Shown here: positions 1 through 8,752 of the stretch, one piece after another | Layout of the letters: the number at the start of each line of letters is the position of its first letter | How positions within the stretch are numbered: the stretch's first letter is position 1 | Assembly (NCBI RefSeq): GCF_012911815.1 | Contig: NZ_JAATNW010000003.1 | Span: forward strand, 1 to 64,000 | Origin: Alteromonas ponticola | Lineage (GTDB): Bacteria; Pseudomonadota; Gammaproteobacteria; Enterobacterales; Alteromonadaceae | DNA: 64,000 bases | Direction of reading: 5' to 3' | Notes under the pieces: generated by a model | The model's database searches: none | What the model was told of the DNA's origin: nothing | Seen by the model: the letters and a program-made list of their open reading frames with translations, nothing else | Made by a program: the position numbers and the translations under genes

Positions 1-4
1 TATA

Positions 5-80
5 TGGCGTCCCCTAGGGGATTCGAACCCCTGTTACCGCCGTGAAAGGGCGGTGTCCTAGGCCTCTAGACGAAGGGGAC
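5..80 (-). tRNA. tRNA-Glu (anticodon TTC)
   Basis: Read on the minus strand this folds as a complete cloverleaf with a seven-pair acceptor (GTCCCCT/AGGGGAC), loop CTTTCAC giving anticodon TTC, T-arm GGGGTTCGAATCCCC and an encoded CCA (TGG at 5-7). It lies downstream of tRNA-Ala on the same strand and may share its transcript. Confidence 0.97.
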
Positions 81-219
81 AAAATTTCCGCTATCGTTGC
101 TCCGCAACGATGAAATTTTGTAAGGCGAAGTGAGCTCTGCGAAACTGAGCGCCATTTTTCATCTTACTCATTTCTGTAAGGTGAGGTGAGCTGGCGAACC
201 GAGCGACCTTTTTCTTACA
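81..219. repeat. Hairpin and imperfect direct repeat in the tRNA-Ala/tRNA-Glu spacer
   Basis: A long hairpin (ATCGTTGC 93-100 with GCAACGAT 104-111, extended by AAAATTT 81-87 with AAATTTT 113-119) directly precedes tRNA-Glu. Next to it are two imperfect copies of a roughly 45-bp sequence, from about 118 and about 174 (period about 56 bp). Both contain GTAAGG, GTGAGCT, GCGAA and GAGCG and end in a T-rich run. It may be a processing signal or a small repetitive element; no protein is encoded. Confidence 0.6.
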
Positions 220-277
220 AACAAATTCTGTCTGGCCTGAAAAGATGACATAACAACTTCATCTTTCCTAAAATTCT

Positions 278-353
<76 letters not shown>

Positions 354-437
354 GTATCAGTACAACGTGACACAAGTCAGTTGTGTGACAGCGGGGCGCA
401 TTCTAGGCATCGGTAGCCAAGCTGTCAACGGTTTTTT

Positions 438-1847
438 TTAGGAATTTTCCCTGTTTGCTATAAAAGTGAGCGCTTTGTCTATTCTCTCGGCAACTTTGTC
501 TTTTGAAAGCAAATTCAGCGTAATATCTAACGACGGTGAATTTCCGCTTCCCGTCGCCGCAACACGCAAAGGCATACCCACTTTGCCCATTCCGACATCC
601 AGCTCTTCTGCTGTGGTATGTATAGCCTGCTGAATTGATTCTGGCTCCCAGTTTTCAATTGCTAATAACTTCTCTTTAACTTTTCCTAATGGCTCTTTCG
701 CAACCACACGCAAATGTTTCTTAGCCGCGTTTGCATCAAATTCTTCAAAATCAGTATAGAAATAGCTACTGATTTGCGCTAACTCTTTAAGTGTCTTTAC
801 CCTGTCAGCCTGAACAGCAATCACTTTTTCCAATTCAGGGCCAGTAGACAAATCTATGCCCTCCTGGTCAAAGTGCCACTTCGCGTGTGACGCCACCTCA
901 CTGGCAGGCAAAGACTTTATGTAATGCTGGTTCAACCAAATTAGCTTTTCGGTATTAAATGCGGAAGCAGACTGCCCTATCGCATCTAAACTGAAGTGCT
1001 CAATCATTTCATTGAGCGTGAAAATTTCCTGATCGCCGTGCGACCATCCCAGCCTAACCAGATAATTAAGCAGCGCCTGTGGTAAAAAGCCGTCATCTCG
1101 GTACTGCATGACACCTACCGCACCATGACGTTTGGATAATTTTTTACCATCGTCTCCTAAGATCATGGAAACATGGGCATATTCAGGAACTGGCGCACCT
1201 AACGCCTTAAGAATGTTAATCTGGCGTGGTGTGTTATTAATATGGTCTTCACCACGAACAACGTGCGAGATGTTCATATCCCAGTCGTCAACCACTACAC
1301 AGAAATTATATGTTGGCGTGCCGTCAGAACGTTGGATAATCAAGTCATCCAGTTCTTTGTTATCAATTTCAATTTTGCCACGGATGTGATCGTTGATGAC
1401 TACCTTCCCTTCAAGAGGGTTTTTAAAACGAATGGCGAAAGGCTGATTTTCCGGATGATCGGTACGATCACGCCAGGTTCCCGGGTAACGTGGTTTCTCG
1501 CCACGCAGTTTTTGCTGCTCTCGAATTTCATCAAGTTCATCGGCAGGCATAAAGCATTTGTATGCCTTACCTTCTTCCAGCAGTTTAGCGATAATTTCTT
1601 TATAGCGGTCAAACCTTTGTGTTTGGTAAATTGGCCCATGATCCCAGGTCAGCCCTAACCATTGCATTCCATCAAGAATAGCCTGCTTAGCGTCATCTGT
1701 AGAACGTTCAATATCGGTATCTTCGATGCGCAGCACAAATTCGCCGCCGGTATTTTTCGCTAAAAGCCAGGAATAAAGCGCAGTGCGTGCGCCGCCAACG
1801 TGAAGGTAGCCGGTTGGGCTTGGTGCAAATCGTGTTACCACCGTCAT
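438..1847 (-). CDS. gltX: Glutamyl-tRNA synthetase
   Basis: Class I aminoacyl-tRNA synthetase that charges tRNA-Glu with glutamate in the cytoplasm. At 469 aa it has the usual length. The N-terminus carries the HIGH-type signature ([11 protein letters not shown], residues 10-19). The KMSKS-type loop is KLSKRHG near residue 238. The C-terminal helical anticodon-binding part is present. It is divergent from the tRNA-Val pair and has tRNA-Ala and tRNA-Glu downstream, the arrangement also seen around E. coli gltX. Nothing looks unusual. Confidence 0.97.
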   Translation of the reverse strand: MTVVTRFAPSPTGYLHVGGARTALYSWLLAKNTGGEFVLRIEDTDIERSTDDAKQAILDGMQWLGLTWDHGPIYQTQRFDRYKEIIAKLLEEGKAYKCFMPADELDEIREQQKLRGEKPRYPGTWRDRTDHPENQPFAIRFKNPLEGKVVINDHIRGKIEIDNKELDDLIIQRSDGTPTYNFCVVVDDWDMNISHVVRGEDHINNTPRQINILKALGAPVPEYAHVSMILGDDGKKLSKRHGAVGVMQYRDDGFLPQALLNYLVRLGWSHGDQEIFTLNEMIEHFSLDAIGQSASAFNTEKLIWLNQHYIKSLPASEVASHAKWHFDQEGIDLSTGPELEKVIAVQADRVKTLKELAQISSYFYTDFEEFDANAAKKHLRVVAKEPLGKVKEKLLAIENWEPESIQQAIHTTAEELDVGMGKVGMPLRVAATGSGNSPSLDITLNLLSKDKVAERIDKALTFIANRENS

Positions 1848-2002
1848 GAATCATCTCTAATAGGTTAGTATAAATATCGCGGTATTTTATCAGTCCAGAG
1901 GGATTGGCAAAACCATCTAAGCAATTTTCTTTATTTAATCATTCATAAAAGCAGAAAGTGTGTACTTTTCATGCAAACAAACATTTAATTCAAAATTAGC
2001 GG

Positions 2003-2030
2003 TTGACAGTTTTTATCGCCTCACTATAAT
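2003..2030 (+). promoter_or_regulatory. Sigma-70 promoter of the tRNA-Val pair
   Basis: A perfect -35 TTGACA (2003-2008) and a perfect -10 TATAAT (2025-2030) are separated by 16 bp. They lie 42 bp upstream of the first tRNA-Val, with a GC-containing discriminator (ACCGCTCC) after the -10, as in stable-RNA promoters. Confidence 0.85.
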
Positions 2031-2072
2031 ACCGCTCCACTTGCCAAGCACGGCAAGCAAATTACACAAGTC

Positions 2073-2148
2073 GGACGCTTAGCTCAGTTGGGAGAGCACC
2101 GCCCTTACAAGGCGGGGGTCACTGGTTCAAGCCCAGTAGCGTCCACCA
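2073..2148 (+). tRNA. tRNA-Val (anticodon TAC), copy 1
   Basis: Complete cloverleaf GGACGCT...AGCGTCC with anticodon loop CTTACAA (anticodon TAC), T-arm CTGGTTCAAGCCCAG and an encoded CCA. It is identical to the second copy 61 bp downstream. Confidence 0.97.
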
Positions 2149-2209
2149 CTTCTATGTGGACAAACAATAGCAAACACCATCGTTGCTTAATGTGTAATTT
2201 AGAGATAGA

Positions 2210-2285
2210 GGACGCTTAGCTCAGTTGGGAGAGCACCGCCCTTACAAGGCGGGGGTCACTGGTTCAAGCCCAGTAGCGTCCACCA
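2210..2285 (+). tRNA. tRNA-Val (anticodon TAC), copy 2
   Basis: Identical in sequence to the copy at 2073-2148, including the encoded CCA, and probably cotranscribed from the same promoter. E. coli valU-valX-valY sit in the same place beside gltX. Confidence 0.97.
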
Positions 2286-2680
2286 CTCTTTATTATTTCC
2301 TTAATCAAAATCTCCACAGTAATCCATTCGTTAGTCGATTTCTTTTTACTATCTATATTTCACTTTTCACTTTTCACTTTTTATTTGGCGTGTCGTCCTG
2401 ATTAACCCGATAACATGTTGTACCTCTGTGGTAATTCACTGCTTGGTTCAGCTCCTGAGTTAACTCAGTTTCGCTTAGTTTGGCGTCACACTTTTTGTGC
2501 CCCTCAAATTTGTCTCAGTGGAAAAATTCCACATTTAGTGAGCACACATCGTTTAATAACTGTATTAAATACGATTTTTACTTTTGAAATCTGCGTTTAT
2601 TCGTTAAATTAAAATTACTTATATGCGTAAAGTATCGTCGAGTTAGTTGTTTACGACTAATTTAATCAGTTAGGAATAGT
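2286..2680. other. Gene-free spacer with two dyads
   Basis: No convincing gene is seen; the only ORF of note (2415-2612) has no ribosome-binding site or recognisable features. The stretch holds three tandem copies of CACTTTT near 2359-2381, a perfect 14-bp palindrome CTGAGTTAACTCAG (2455-2468) and a dyad GTGGAA-AAA-TTCCAC (2518-2532). It is AT-rich towards the following gene and probably holds that gene's promoter. Confidence 0.4.
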
Positions 2681-4309
2681 ATGAATCACAAACAGGCTGA
2701 GAAAATGCGGGTGTTGATCATTGATGATCAGGTGCTTGCCAAAGGGTACTTAAAGTACTCACTGGAGCAGCTTGGATTTCAACATATAGATTACGTGGAG
2801 AAGTCTGCGCAAGCAAAAACAGCATTGCGTAGTCATTATTACGATCTGGTTATTTGCGCTTACGACCTGAAAGAGGAACGCGAAGGCTATTATCTTTACG
2901 AACAACTTAAGGATAATAAAGATCTGCCTGCTACCACGGCATTCGTTTTTATTAGTGCTGATACGTCGGCGGAAATTGTCCATTCTATCGTTGAACTGCA
3001 ACCAGACGAATTCCTTGCCAAACCGTTTACCATTGGGGATTTAGATAAACGACTGAACCGGGTATTAAAGCGTAAGCAGATCCTAAAACCAATTTATCTG
3101 GCACTTGAAGAAGAAAAACCAGAACACGCGCTGGACGAAATAGAACGCTTTTTAACTGAGCCGAAACACGCTGAGTTTTTTCCTCTTGCACTCAAAATGA
3201 AAGGTGAAACTCTGCTCGCCTGCGGGTTAACCGAACAAGCCAAAGATTTTTACCAGGCAATTATTAATGTGCAGAATTTTACCTGGGCACAAATCGGCCT
3301 GATTAAGACCTTTATTTTGCTTGACCAGGACAATGATGCTGAAAAACTGATTATTGAGCTTGCCCTGTCAGCCGACGCCACTCTCATGGCCTATGACCTG
3401 TTGAGTGGGCTGCAAATTAAGTTACACGAATTTGAAGATGCCCTTGAAAGTGTAACGATGGCAAGCGATATTTCACCGCGCAATTTGAAACGCCATGAAA
3501 CAGCGCTGGATTTGTCGCGCATCACACATGATTACGAATCCCAGTTCGAAGCGGCTAAGCGTATTGTGAAATATGCTAAAAACTCTATCCATGACAAGCC
3601 AGAAATTTATTTAAATGTCGCGCGTGCCAGTATCGACTTTGCGATGACTGCTGAAGATAAACAAACTAATTTATTAATTAAGCAGGCGTCTGACTCGTTG
3701 CGTCATTTAAAAAATAATTTTCCAAAAGCCGATGTAGAAGATCAGGTAAAGGTGATTGATGCCAGAATCATGTATCTACGAGACGAAAAGGAAAATGCTA
3801 AGGCGTTATTGCATCAGTTGAATGACGATGCCTGGGAGCAAGAAAGTAACGAGGCATTATTGGACAAAGCAAAAGCATTTCATGAAGTCGGCTTTCAGGA
3901 GCACGCATTAAAAATTCTGGATGTCATCGAAAAGCGCTGCCAGGATGACCCTCGACAGAGTGAGCTGTTCTTGCAGTACGTGCAACAGGAAAAGTCTGAA
4001 AAAGCTGAGATTACGCACAGTCCAAAAGAACTGAACAACTTTGCAGTGATAAAATACAAACGCGGCGATCTGGCTACCGCCCTGAAAACATTCCGCCAGG
4101 CATTTACCATTATGCCCAAAAACCCCTCTATCGCTTTGAACTTACTGCAAGCAACAGCGATGGAGTTAAGAGAAAAAGACCGTATCATCAATGGTAAAGC
4201 AGACACGATTATTCACCGATGCATGAAAACCATCGAATCAGGCAAGCTAAGTCAGGAACAGGAACAGCGCTATCAGCGCATCAAGAGTATCCTTGCAGAT
4301 TTGCATTAA
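2681..4309 (+). CDS. Receiver-like domain protein with TPR repeats (phospho-acceptor Asp missing)
   Basis: 542 aa. Residues 9-130 form a CheY-like receiver, and the rest is helical TPR-type repeats (for example 160-260 and 455-490), suggesting a protein-binding scaffold. The receiver keeps the acidic pair D15-D16, the switch Ser92 and Lys114 (LAKPF). The usual phospho-acceptor position after DLVIC is Ala60, with Asp62 two residues on, so classical phosphorylation is doubtful. No output DNA-binding domain and no adjacent kinase are seen. An AGGA ribosome-binding site precedes the ATG. The partner and pathway are unknown. Confidence 0.85.
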   Translation: MNHKQAEKMRVLIIDDQVLAKGYLKYSLEQLGFQHIDYVEKSAQAKTALRSHYYDLVICAYDLKEEREGYYLYEQLKDNKDLPATTAFVFISADTSAEIVHSIVELQPDEFLAKPFTIGDLDKRLNRVLKRKQILKPIYLALEEEKPEHALDEIERFLTEPKHAEFFPLALKMKGETLLACGLTEQAKDFYQAIINVQNFTWAQIGLIKTFILLDQDNDAEKLIIELALSADATLMAYDLLSGLQIKLHEFEDALESVTMASDISPRNLKRHETALDLSRITHDYESQFEAAKRIVKYAKNSIHDKPEIYLNVARASIDFAMTAEDKQTNLLIKQASDSLRHLKNNFPKADVEDQVKVIDARIMYLRDEKENAKALLHQLNDDAWEQESNEALLDKAKAFHEVGFQEHALKILDVIEKRCQDDPRQSELFLQYVQQEKSEKAEITHSPKELNNFAVIKYKRGDLATALKTFRQAFTIMPKNPSIALNLLQATAMELREKDRIINGKADTIIHRCMKTIESGKLSQEQEQRYQRIKSILADLH

Positions 4310-4416
4310 CCGGGAAAAGACTTGGTCGGGCAAGCTTGGCTGGATATATGGCTTCGCAGCGGACTATCGATGCTGCCACTTATCAGTTTGTAATCAGCGT
4401 AGTAATTAGACAACAC

Positions 4417-4974
4417 TCATTTTTTTAAATGAGAAAAACTATCGATATGTTGAGAATATACCAACACCTCTTCATCGAAAAGTTCGTCCTGATAATGAAA
4501 CGTATGGCTGAATGTCATTCCCATTTTTTGCATGATCGCGATGGAAGCGCTGTTGTTCGGATTAGCAACTGCTGAAAACTGAGTGATACCAAAATCGGCC
4601 AGCGCATCTCGCACTGCCAGTGCAGCTTCAGTCGCATAGCCATTTCCCCAGAACTCACGCTTAAAACGCCATCCCAATTCCAGGTTTTCAGGATCAGCCG
4701 TTGCGGTAAAAAAGCCCATCGGCCGCACCAGAACCCAGCCTATATCCTGGTTGGTTTCTTTAATTGTAACGCGCCAGATCCCCCAGCCCAATGGACGGTT
4801 AGCATACGCTTGCAGACGCGGCATAAAGATACCATCGATGTCAGCGCGGCTGGTGGTCTTGCCCCCATTGATATACTTCATCACGGACTCATCCTGGTCC
4901 ACGTCCCACAGAAATTCAGCGTCCGCTTCTGTTACAAATGAATAAGTCAGTCTTTTGCTATCTTCAATGTGCAT
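4417..4974 (-). CDS. GNAT family N-acetyltransferase (RimJ/RimL type)
   Basis: 185 aa with the fold order of RimJ/RimL-type acetyltransferases: an N-terminal beta-strand region, the acetyl-CoA region with GWRFKREFWGNGYATEA (about 101-117) and the C-terminal NPNNSASIAIMQKMGM motif (about 139-154). The substrate is unknown; the family acetylates protein N-termini or small amines. It follows moaA by 14 bp, with its AAAAGGA ribosome-binding site overlapping the moaA stop, so the two are probably cotranscribed. A hairpin CTCATTT/AAATGAG (4416-4433) overlaps the stop and may help end the transcript. Confidence 0.85.
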   Translation of the reverse strand: MHIEDSKRLTYSFVTEADAEFLWDVDQDESVMKYINGGKTTSRADIDGIFMPRLQAYANRPLGWGIWRVTIKETNQDIGWVLVRPMGFFTATADPENLELGWRFKREFWGNGYATEAALAVRDALADFGITQFSAVANPNNSASIAIMQKMGMTFSHTFHYQDELFDEEVLVYSQHIDSFSHLKK

Positions 4975-4988
4975 TGTTATTATTCCTT

Positions 4989-5957
4989 TTAACCACCGAT
5001 CATTGCAAAGTGCGTGGTGGCGCCCGTTTCATGCTGTTCTAGCAGATGAGAAACCCGTTTGTTTTTTAAAGTCTGTCGAAGGAAACACATCAGTCCTTCA
5101 ACATCCCCGTCTGTGAGATAGCCGCGCATTCCAATCCCAGCTTCACTAAACAGGCACAGGTGTAATTTTCCCAGTGCAGATACCCGCAATCGGTTACAAT
5201 TCTTACAGAAATCTTTGCTGTATGGCAAAATAAATCCTAACTTCCCGGCATAATCAGGATGATAGAACTCCCTGGCGGGACCAGCGTATGGCTCACGCGC
5301 AATTTCTAACCACCCCTCATTAACAATCTGCTCCAATAACACCTGACCAGATTGGTGCTGTTGGCTGAACAGGCGTTGGTGATCACCTGTTTCCATCAGT
5401 TCGATAAAGCGAACAGAAACCGGCGTCTCTTTAATCCACTTTAAAAATCGCGTTAACCTTCCTGCGGAGAAGCCTGTCAGCAGTACCGAATTAATTTTAA
5501 CTGATATACCATGTTCCAGTGCTTTATCGACACCAGCTAGGATTTCTTTTAGCTTATTTTGACCGGTAATCGCATTAAATTGTGCCGGATCCAGACTGTC
5601 AATACTGACATTAACCTGCGAGCACCCCGCCCTCGCCCAACGCTCTGCGTTTTCAGCCAGTCTGGCGCCATGGGTGGTAATGGCAACCTTTCGAATTCCT
5701 CTGGTGGATGCACAGGTTTCAATAATCTGTGGCAGGTCACGACGTAGACTTGGTTCGCCGCCGGTGATTCTTACTTTACTTGTTCCCAGCCGTGCAAACG
5801 TCTCAACCAGCGTCTTTATTTCAGACTGAGATAGGAACGACGATTTCGATGGGCCATTGTAACCATCTGGCAGGCAATACTGACAACGGAAGTTACAAGC
5901 CTCTGTTACGGAAAGGCGCAAATAATGAAACTGTCTACCAAAGCTATCTTCTAACAA
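4989..5957 (-). CDS. moaA: GTP 3',8-cyclase (molybdenum cofactor biosynthesis)
   Basis: Radical SAM enzyme for the first step of molybdopterin synthesis, converting GTP to 3',8-cyclo-7,8-dihydro-GTP. The N-terminal cluster motif is C21-NFR-C25-QY-C28. The MoaA-specific second cluster CKNCNRLRVSALGKLHLC (CxxC with a third Cys 13 residues on) lies near residues 245-262, and the protein ends in Gly-Gly as the family requires for activity. It is 322 aa, a normal length. No other moa genes are nearby, so the rest of the pathway must be encoded elsewhere. No Moco riboswitch was recognised in the 132-bp divergent spacer. Confidence 0.95.
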   Translation of the reverse strand: MLEDSFGRQFHYLRLSVTEACNFRCQYCLPDGYNGPSKSSFLSQSEIKTLVETFARLGTSKVRITGGEPSLRRDLPQIIETCASTRGIRKVAITTHGARLAENAERWARAGCSQVNVSIDSLDPAQFNAITGQNKLKEILAGVDKALEHGISVKINSVLLTGFSAGRLTRFLKWIKETPVSVRFIELMETGDHQRLFSQQHQSGQVLLEQIVNEGWLEIAREPYAGPAREFYHPDYAGKLGFILPYSKDFCKNCNRLRVSALGKLHLCLFSEAGIGMRGYLTDGDVEGLMCFLRQTLKNKRVSHLLEQHETGATTHFAMIGG

Positions 5958-6089
5958 AGATTGTCCTGGATATCGAATTGCCGTTACACACTGGTATTAA
6001 CATGACATATTTTTGCCATGCTATAAACCTAAACCTTGGGAAGATGATAGGATATTGTCTTATAAAAAAGACGTTAAAATTTTTAACCT

Positions 6090-7880
6090 ATGCGCTCAAG
6101 CCGATTTCCAACTGCACCCAACACGCCCGTTCGCTGGCAAGTTTTTCCTATGCTATGGCCTTATCTTCTTGAATTTAAAGGCCGAATTGTCGTTGCTTTA
6201 CTTTGTCTCGTGGGGGCGAAGATAGCCACTATCGGCCTACCCTATGTACTCAAGTACACAGTGGATTCTCTTAATGCGCCATCTGCTGCCGATATAGCCA
6301 TTGCGGTGGTAACCGCATTGGTTATCGCGTACGGAAGTCTGCGCCTGATCAACGTTTTACTCTCAGAAGTGCGCGATACGCTGTTTGGCAGAGTGACCGA
6401 GCGCGCCATGCGTCGCTTGGGGCTGGCCGTTTTCAATCACTTACATGCGTTGGATTTGCGTTATCATTTGAATCGCCAAACAGGGGGGCTAGCGAGAGAT
6501 ATTGAACGTGGTAGCAGTGGTGTCAGCTTCCTGATGCGCTTTTTAGTATTCAATATTGTTCCTACCTTCATAGAAATTTTTATCGTCGCCGGATTACTGT
6601 TAAGTCAATATGGCGCCAATTATGCCGTGGTGATCCTACTATCAGTCATTATATACGTTGCATTTTCGGTGGTTGCCACAAACTGGCGCACTAACTTTGT
6701 TAACGAAATGAATCAAGCGGACTCAGCGAGCAACTCCAGAGCCATAGACAGTTTGTTGAACTTTGAAACAGTGAAATATTTCAACAATGAGAACTACGAA
6801 GGTAAACATTACGACCGGTCTCTGGCACATTGGGAAACTGCCCGTCGCAAAAATCGGCTCTCCCTTTTTGCCCTAAACGGAGGTCAGGCGCTTATCATTG
6901 CCATCGCTATGACGGCGATGATGGCCATGGCTGCTTTCGATGTGGCCGCCGAGAAAATGACCATAGGCGACTTTGTCCTGATTAACGCGTTTACCATGCA
7001 AATTTTTACTCCACTCAATTTTCTTGGTTTTGTCTACCGGGAAATTCGGGGCGCTATTGTTAACATCGACAATCTATTTACCATTTTGCAGCAACGTTCA
7101 ACGATTGAAGACAAACCCGACGCCCCTTCACTATCCGTACAAACAGGCGCATTGACGTTTGATAAGGTCAGTTTCAGTTATGACAATCAGCGTCCCATTT
7201 TAAAAAATGTCACCTTCACGGTCGCGCCGGGCCAAAAAGTGGCTATTGTCGGTGAAAGCGGCGCGGGCAAATCCACCATCGTCAAACTGTTATTTAGATT
7301 TTACGACGTCACTGACGGCGCTATCTCAGTGGATAGTGCTGACATTCGGTCGGTCAGCCAACAGTCGCTGCGCCAGGCGTTTGGTGTAGTGCCGCAAGAT
7401 ACGGTGTTATTCAACGACTCAATTTGGGAAAACGTAAAATACGGTAACCCGCAAGCTTCTGACGAGGAAGTCTGGCACGCCATCAGACAAGCCCAACTGT
7501 TGCCCTTTATAGAAACATTACCGAATAAGCAGAACACTAAAGTCGGCGAACGGGGTTTAAAGGTGTCAGGTGGCGAGAAACAACGCATTGCCATCGCCAG
7601 GGTGTTGCTGAAAAACCCACCCTTTTTTCTGTTTGATGAAGCCACTTCTTCATTGGACACGCATTCTGAAAAGCGGGTAATGGAGGCAATTAACCAGGTA
7701 GCAAAATCTACCACTACACTTATTATTGCGCACCGGTTATCCACCATTGTAAACGCAGATAATATAATTGTATTGGACAACGGTGAAATTGCAGAACAAG
7801 GTACCCATCGTCAACTACTCGATCATAAAGGCCAATATTATCGCCTTTGGACAGCGCAATTGAAGGAGTCTACTCATTAA
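6090..7880 (+). CDS. ABC exporter of the Atm1/HMT type (fused permease and ATPase)
   Basis: 596 aa half-transporter expected to work as a homodimer in the inner membrane. About six transmembrane helices occupy residues 20-320. The nucleotide-binding domain has Walker A (GESGAGKST, about 386-394), signature VSGGEKQR, Walker B FLFDEATSSLD and H-loop IIAHRLST. The helix region FNFLGFVYREIRGAIVNIDNLF resembles mitochondrial Atm1 and its bacterial relatives, which export glutathione-linked sulfur or metal species. The substrate here is inferred only. It is divergent from moaA. The next gene begins inside its stop codon region, suggesting translational coupling. Confidence 0.9.
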   Translation: MRSSRFPTAPNTPVRWQVFPMLWPYLLEFKGRIVVALLCLVGAKIATIGLPYVLKYTVDSLNAPSAADIAIAVVTALVIAYGSLRLINVLLSEVRDTLFGRVTERAMRRLGLAVFNHLHALDLRYHLNRQTGGLARDIERGSSGVSFLMRFLVFNIVPTFIEIFIVAGLLLSQYGANYAVVILLSVIIYVAFSVVATNWRTNFVNEMNQADSASNSRAIDSLLNFETVKYFNNENYEGKHYDRSLAHWETARRKNRLSLFALNGGQALIIAIAMTAMMAMAAFDVAAEKMTIGDFVLINAFTMQIFTPLNFLGFVYREIRGAIVNIDNLFTILQQRSTIEDKPDAPSLSVQTGALTFDKVSFSYDNQRPILKNVTFTVAPGQKVAIVGESGAGKSTIVKLLFRFYDVTDGAISVDSADIRSVSQQSLRQAFGVVPQDTVLFNDSIWENVKYGNPQASDEEVWHAIRQAQLLPFIETLPNKQNTKVGERGLKVSGGEKQRIAIARVLLKNPPFFLFDEATSSLDTHSEKRVMEAINQVAKSTTTLIIAHRLSTIVNADNIIVLDNGEIAEQGTHRQLLDHKGQYYRLWTAQLKESTH

Positions 7881-8091
7881 TCCGGTACAAGACGCTATTA
7901 ATCAAATTATGCCATTTGGCAAGTATTCAGGAAGAAAACTCATTCACCTGCCTGAGCCCTATCTGGTCTGGTTTCATCAGCAAGGTTTTCCAGCAGGCAA
8001 ACTAGGCGAACAGCTTGCGCTGATTTATGAGATCAAGCTGAACGGACTGGAAGATACAGTCCGTCCATTGATACGAACTACCGACATTTAA
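7876..8091 (+). CDS. DUF3820 family small protein, probable ATT start
   Basis: The core MPFGKYSGRKLIHLPEPYLVWF matches the DUF3820 family, whose members usually have about ten residues before MPFGKY. The first in-frame ATG is at 7909, exactly at that Met, and has no ribosome-binding site. Upstream, AAGGAG (7863-7868) stands 7 nt before an in-frame ATT at 7876, and the reading (I/M)NPVQDAINQI-MPFGKY supplies the expected extension. No ATG, GTG or TTG lies between the in-frame stop at 7861 and 7909. I therefore place the start at ATT 7876 (71 aa), overlapping the TAA of the ABC gene. The function is unknown. Confidence 0.7.
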   Translation: MNPVQDAINQIMPFGKYSGRKLIHLPEPYLVWFHQQGFPAGKLGEQLALIYEIKLNGLEDTVRPLIRTTDI

Positions 8092-8102
8092 TGAAAACGG
8101 TG

Positions 8103-8507
8103 TCAGTCGGGCTCTTGCAAGCCATATTCTAATTCATAGTAATGTTTGCCGTTATTCACTTTTATCTGCATGGAACCGACGATCCCGGATAACTCTCCTG
8201 AACCGGAATTTGGAATAATGGGTATGTTCAAGGCTTCCCCTGACGGCCCCATAATTCCGCTATGCTGCACTACAAATGCACCGGTTTTACCTTCGACAGA
8301 ACCCTTGATAATTTCCATTGCAACATAGCCTGCAGAGCCTTGGACCGGCGTAACAACGCTTAACATTTCGCCCTTACCTGATGCGCTTAATTCGCCTTTA
8401 TATGTCTTGCTGATGGTCATACGATTTACCGTATTGTCATCATCGGCCATGAATGTGGGTTCAACAGGGTTTAACTCTACGTCGAACTCACCTACTATTT
8501 TTTTCAT
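8103..8507 (-). CDS. DUF3224 domain-containing protein
   Basis: 134 aa. The sequence has the family features: an N-terminal beta strand (GEFDVEL), the central MEIIKGSVEGKTGAFVVQHSG segment (about 64-84) and the final IVGSMQIKVNNGKHYYELEY. DUF3224 proteins are small soluble beta-barrel-like proteins of unknown function. No signal peptide or membrane segment is visible. The gene is convergent with the DUF3820 gene and lies alone. Confidence 0.85.
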   Translation of the reverse strand: MKKIVGEFDVELNPVEPTFMADDDNTVNRMTISKTYKGELSASGKGEMLSVVTPVQGSAGYVAMEIIKGSVEGKTGAFVVQHSGIMGPSGEALNIPIIPNSGSGELSGIVGSMQIKVNNGKHYYELEYGLQEPD

Positions 8508-8685
8508 GTATCACTCCCTAAGCCATAGAACCAAATTTAACGACTTTGTTAAGCATAGCTGTCTGCCTACCTGAACCTAAACCATCTCATGTTAAGCAAA
8601 AAGATGCACGTCCAGTTACCGATAGTAAGAGCCATTATTTTAAAGCGCCAAACATCTGAAGCAGTGAATCGGGTGACAGCCACCG

Positions 8686-8721
8686 TTGTGGACACACAGC
8701 ATAAACTGTATACTCATACAG
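8686..8721 (+). promoter_or_regulatory. Sigma-70 promoter overlapped by a LexA (SOS) box
   Basis: A perfect LexA-type CTGT-N8-ACAG box occupies 8706-8721 (spacer ATACTCAT). It overlaps the -10 TATACT (8709-8714) of a promoter whose -35 TTGTGG is at 8686-8691, with 17 bp between. LexA bound here would block RNA polymerase, as in known SOS promoters. The downstream gene starts 31 bp after the box. Confidence 0.75.
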
Positions 8722-8752
8722 TCTTTATTGCAATGTACTCCGGGAAGGTATT

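Noticed and set aside
2415..2612. 65-aa ORF upstream of the receiver-TPR gene
   Set aside because: No ribosome-binding site, no recognisable domain, and odd composition; it lies in AT-rich spacer and is better read as non-coding.
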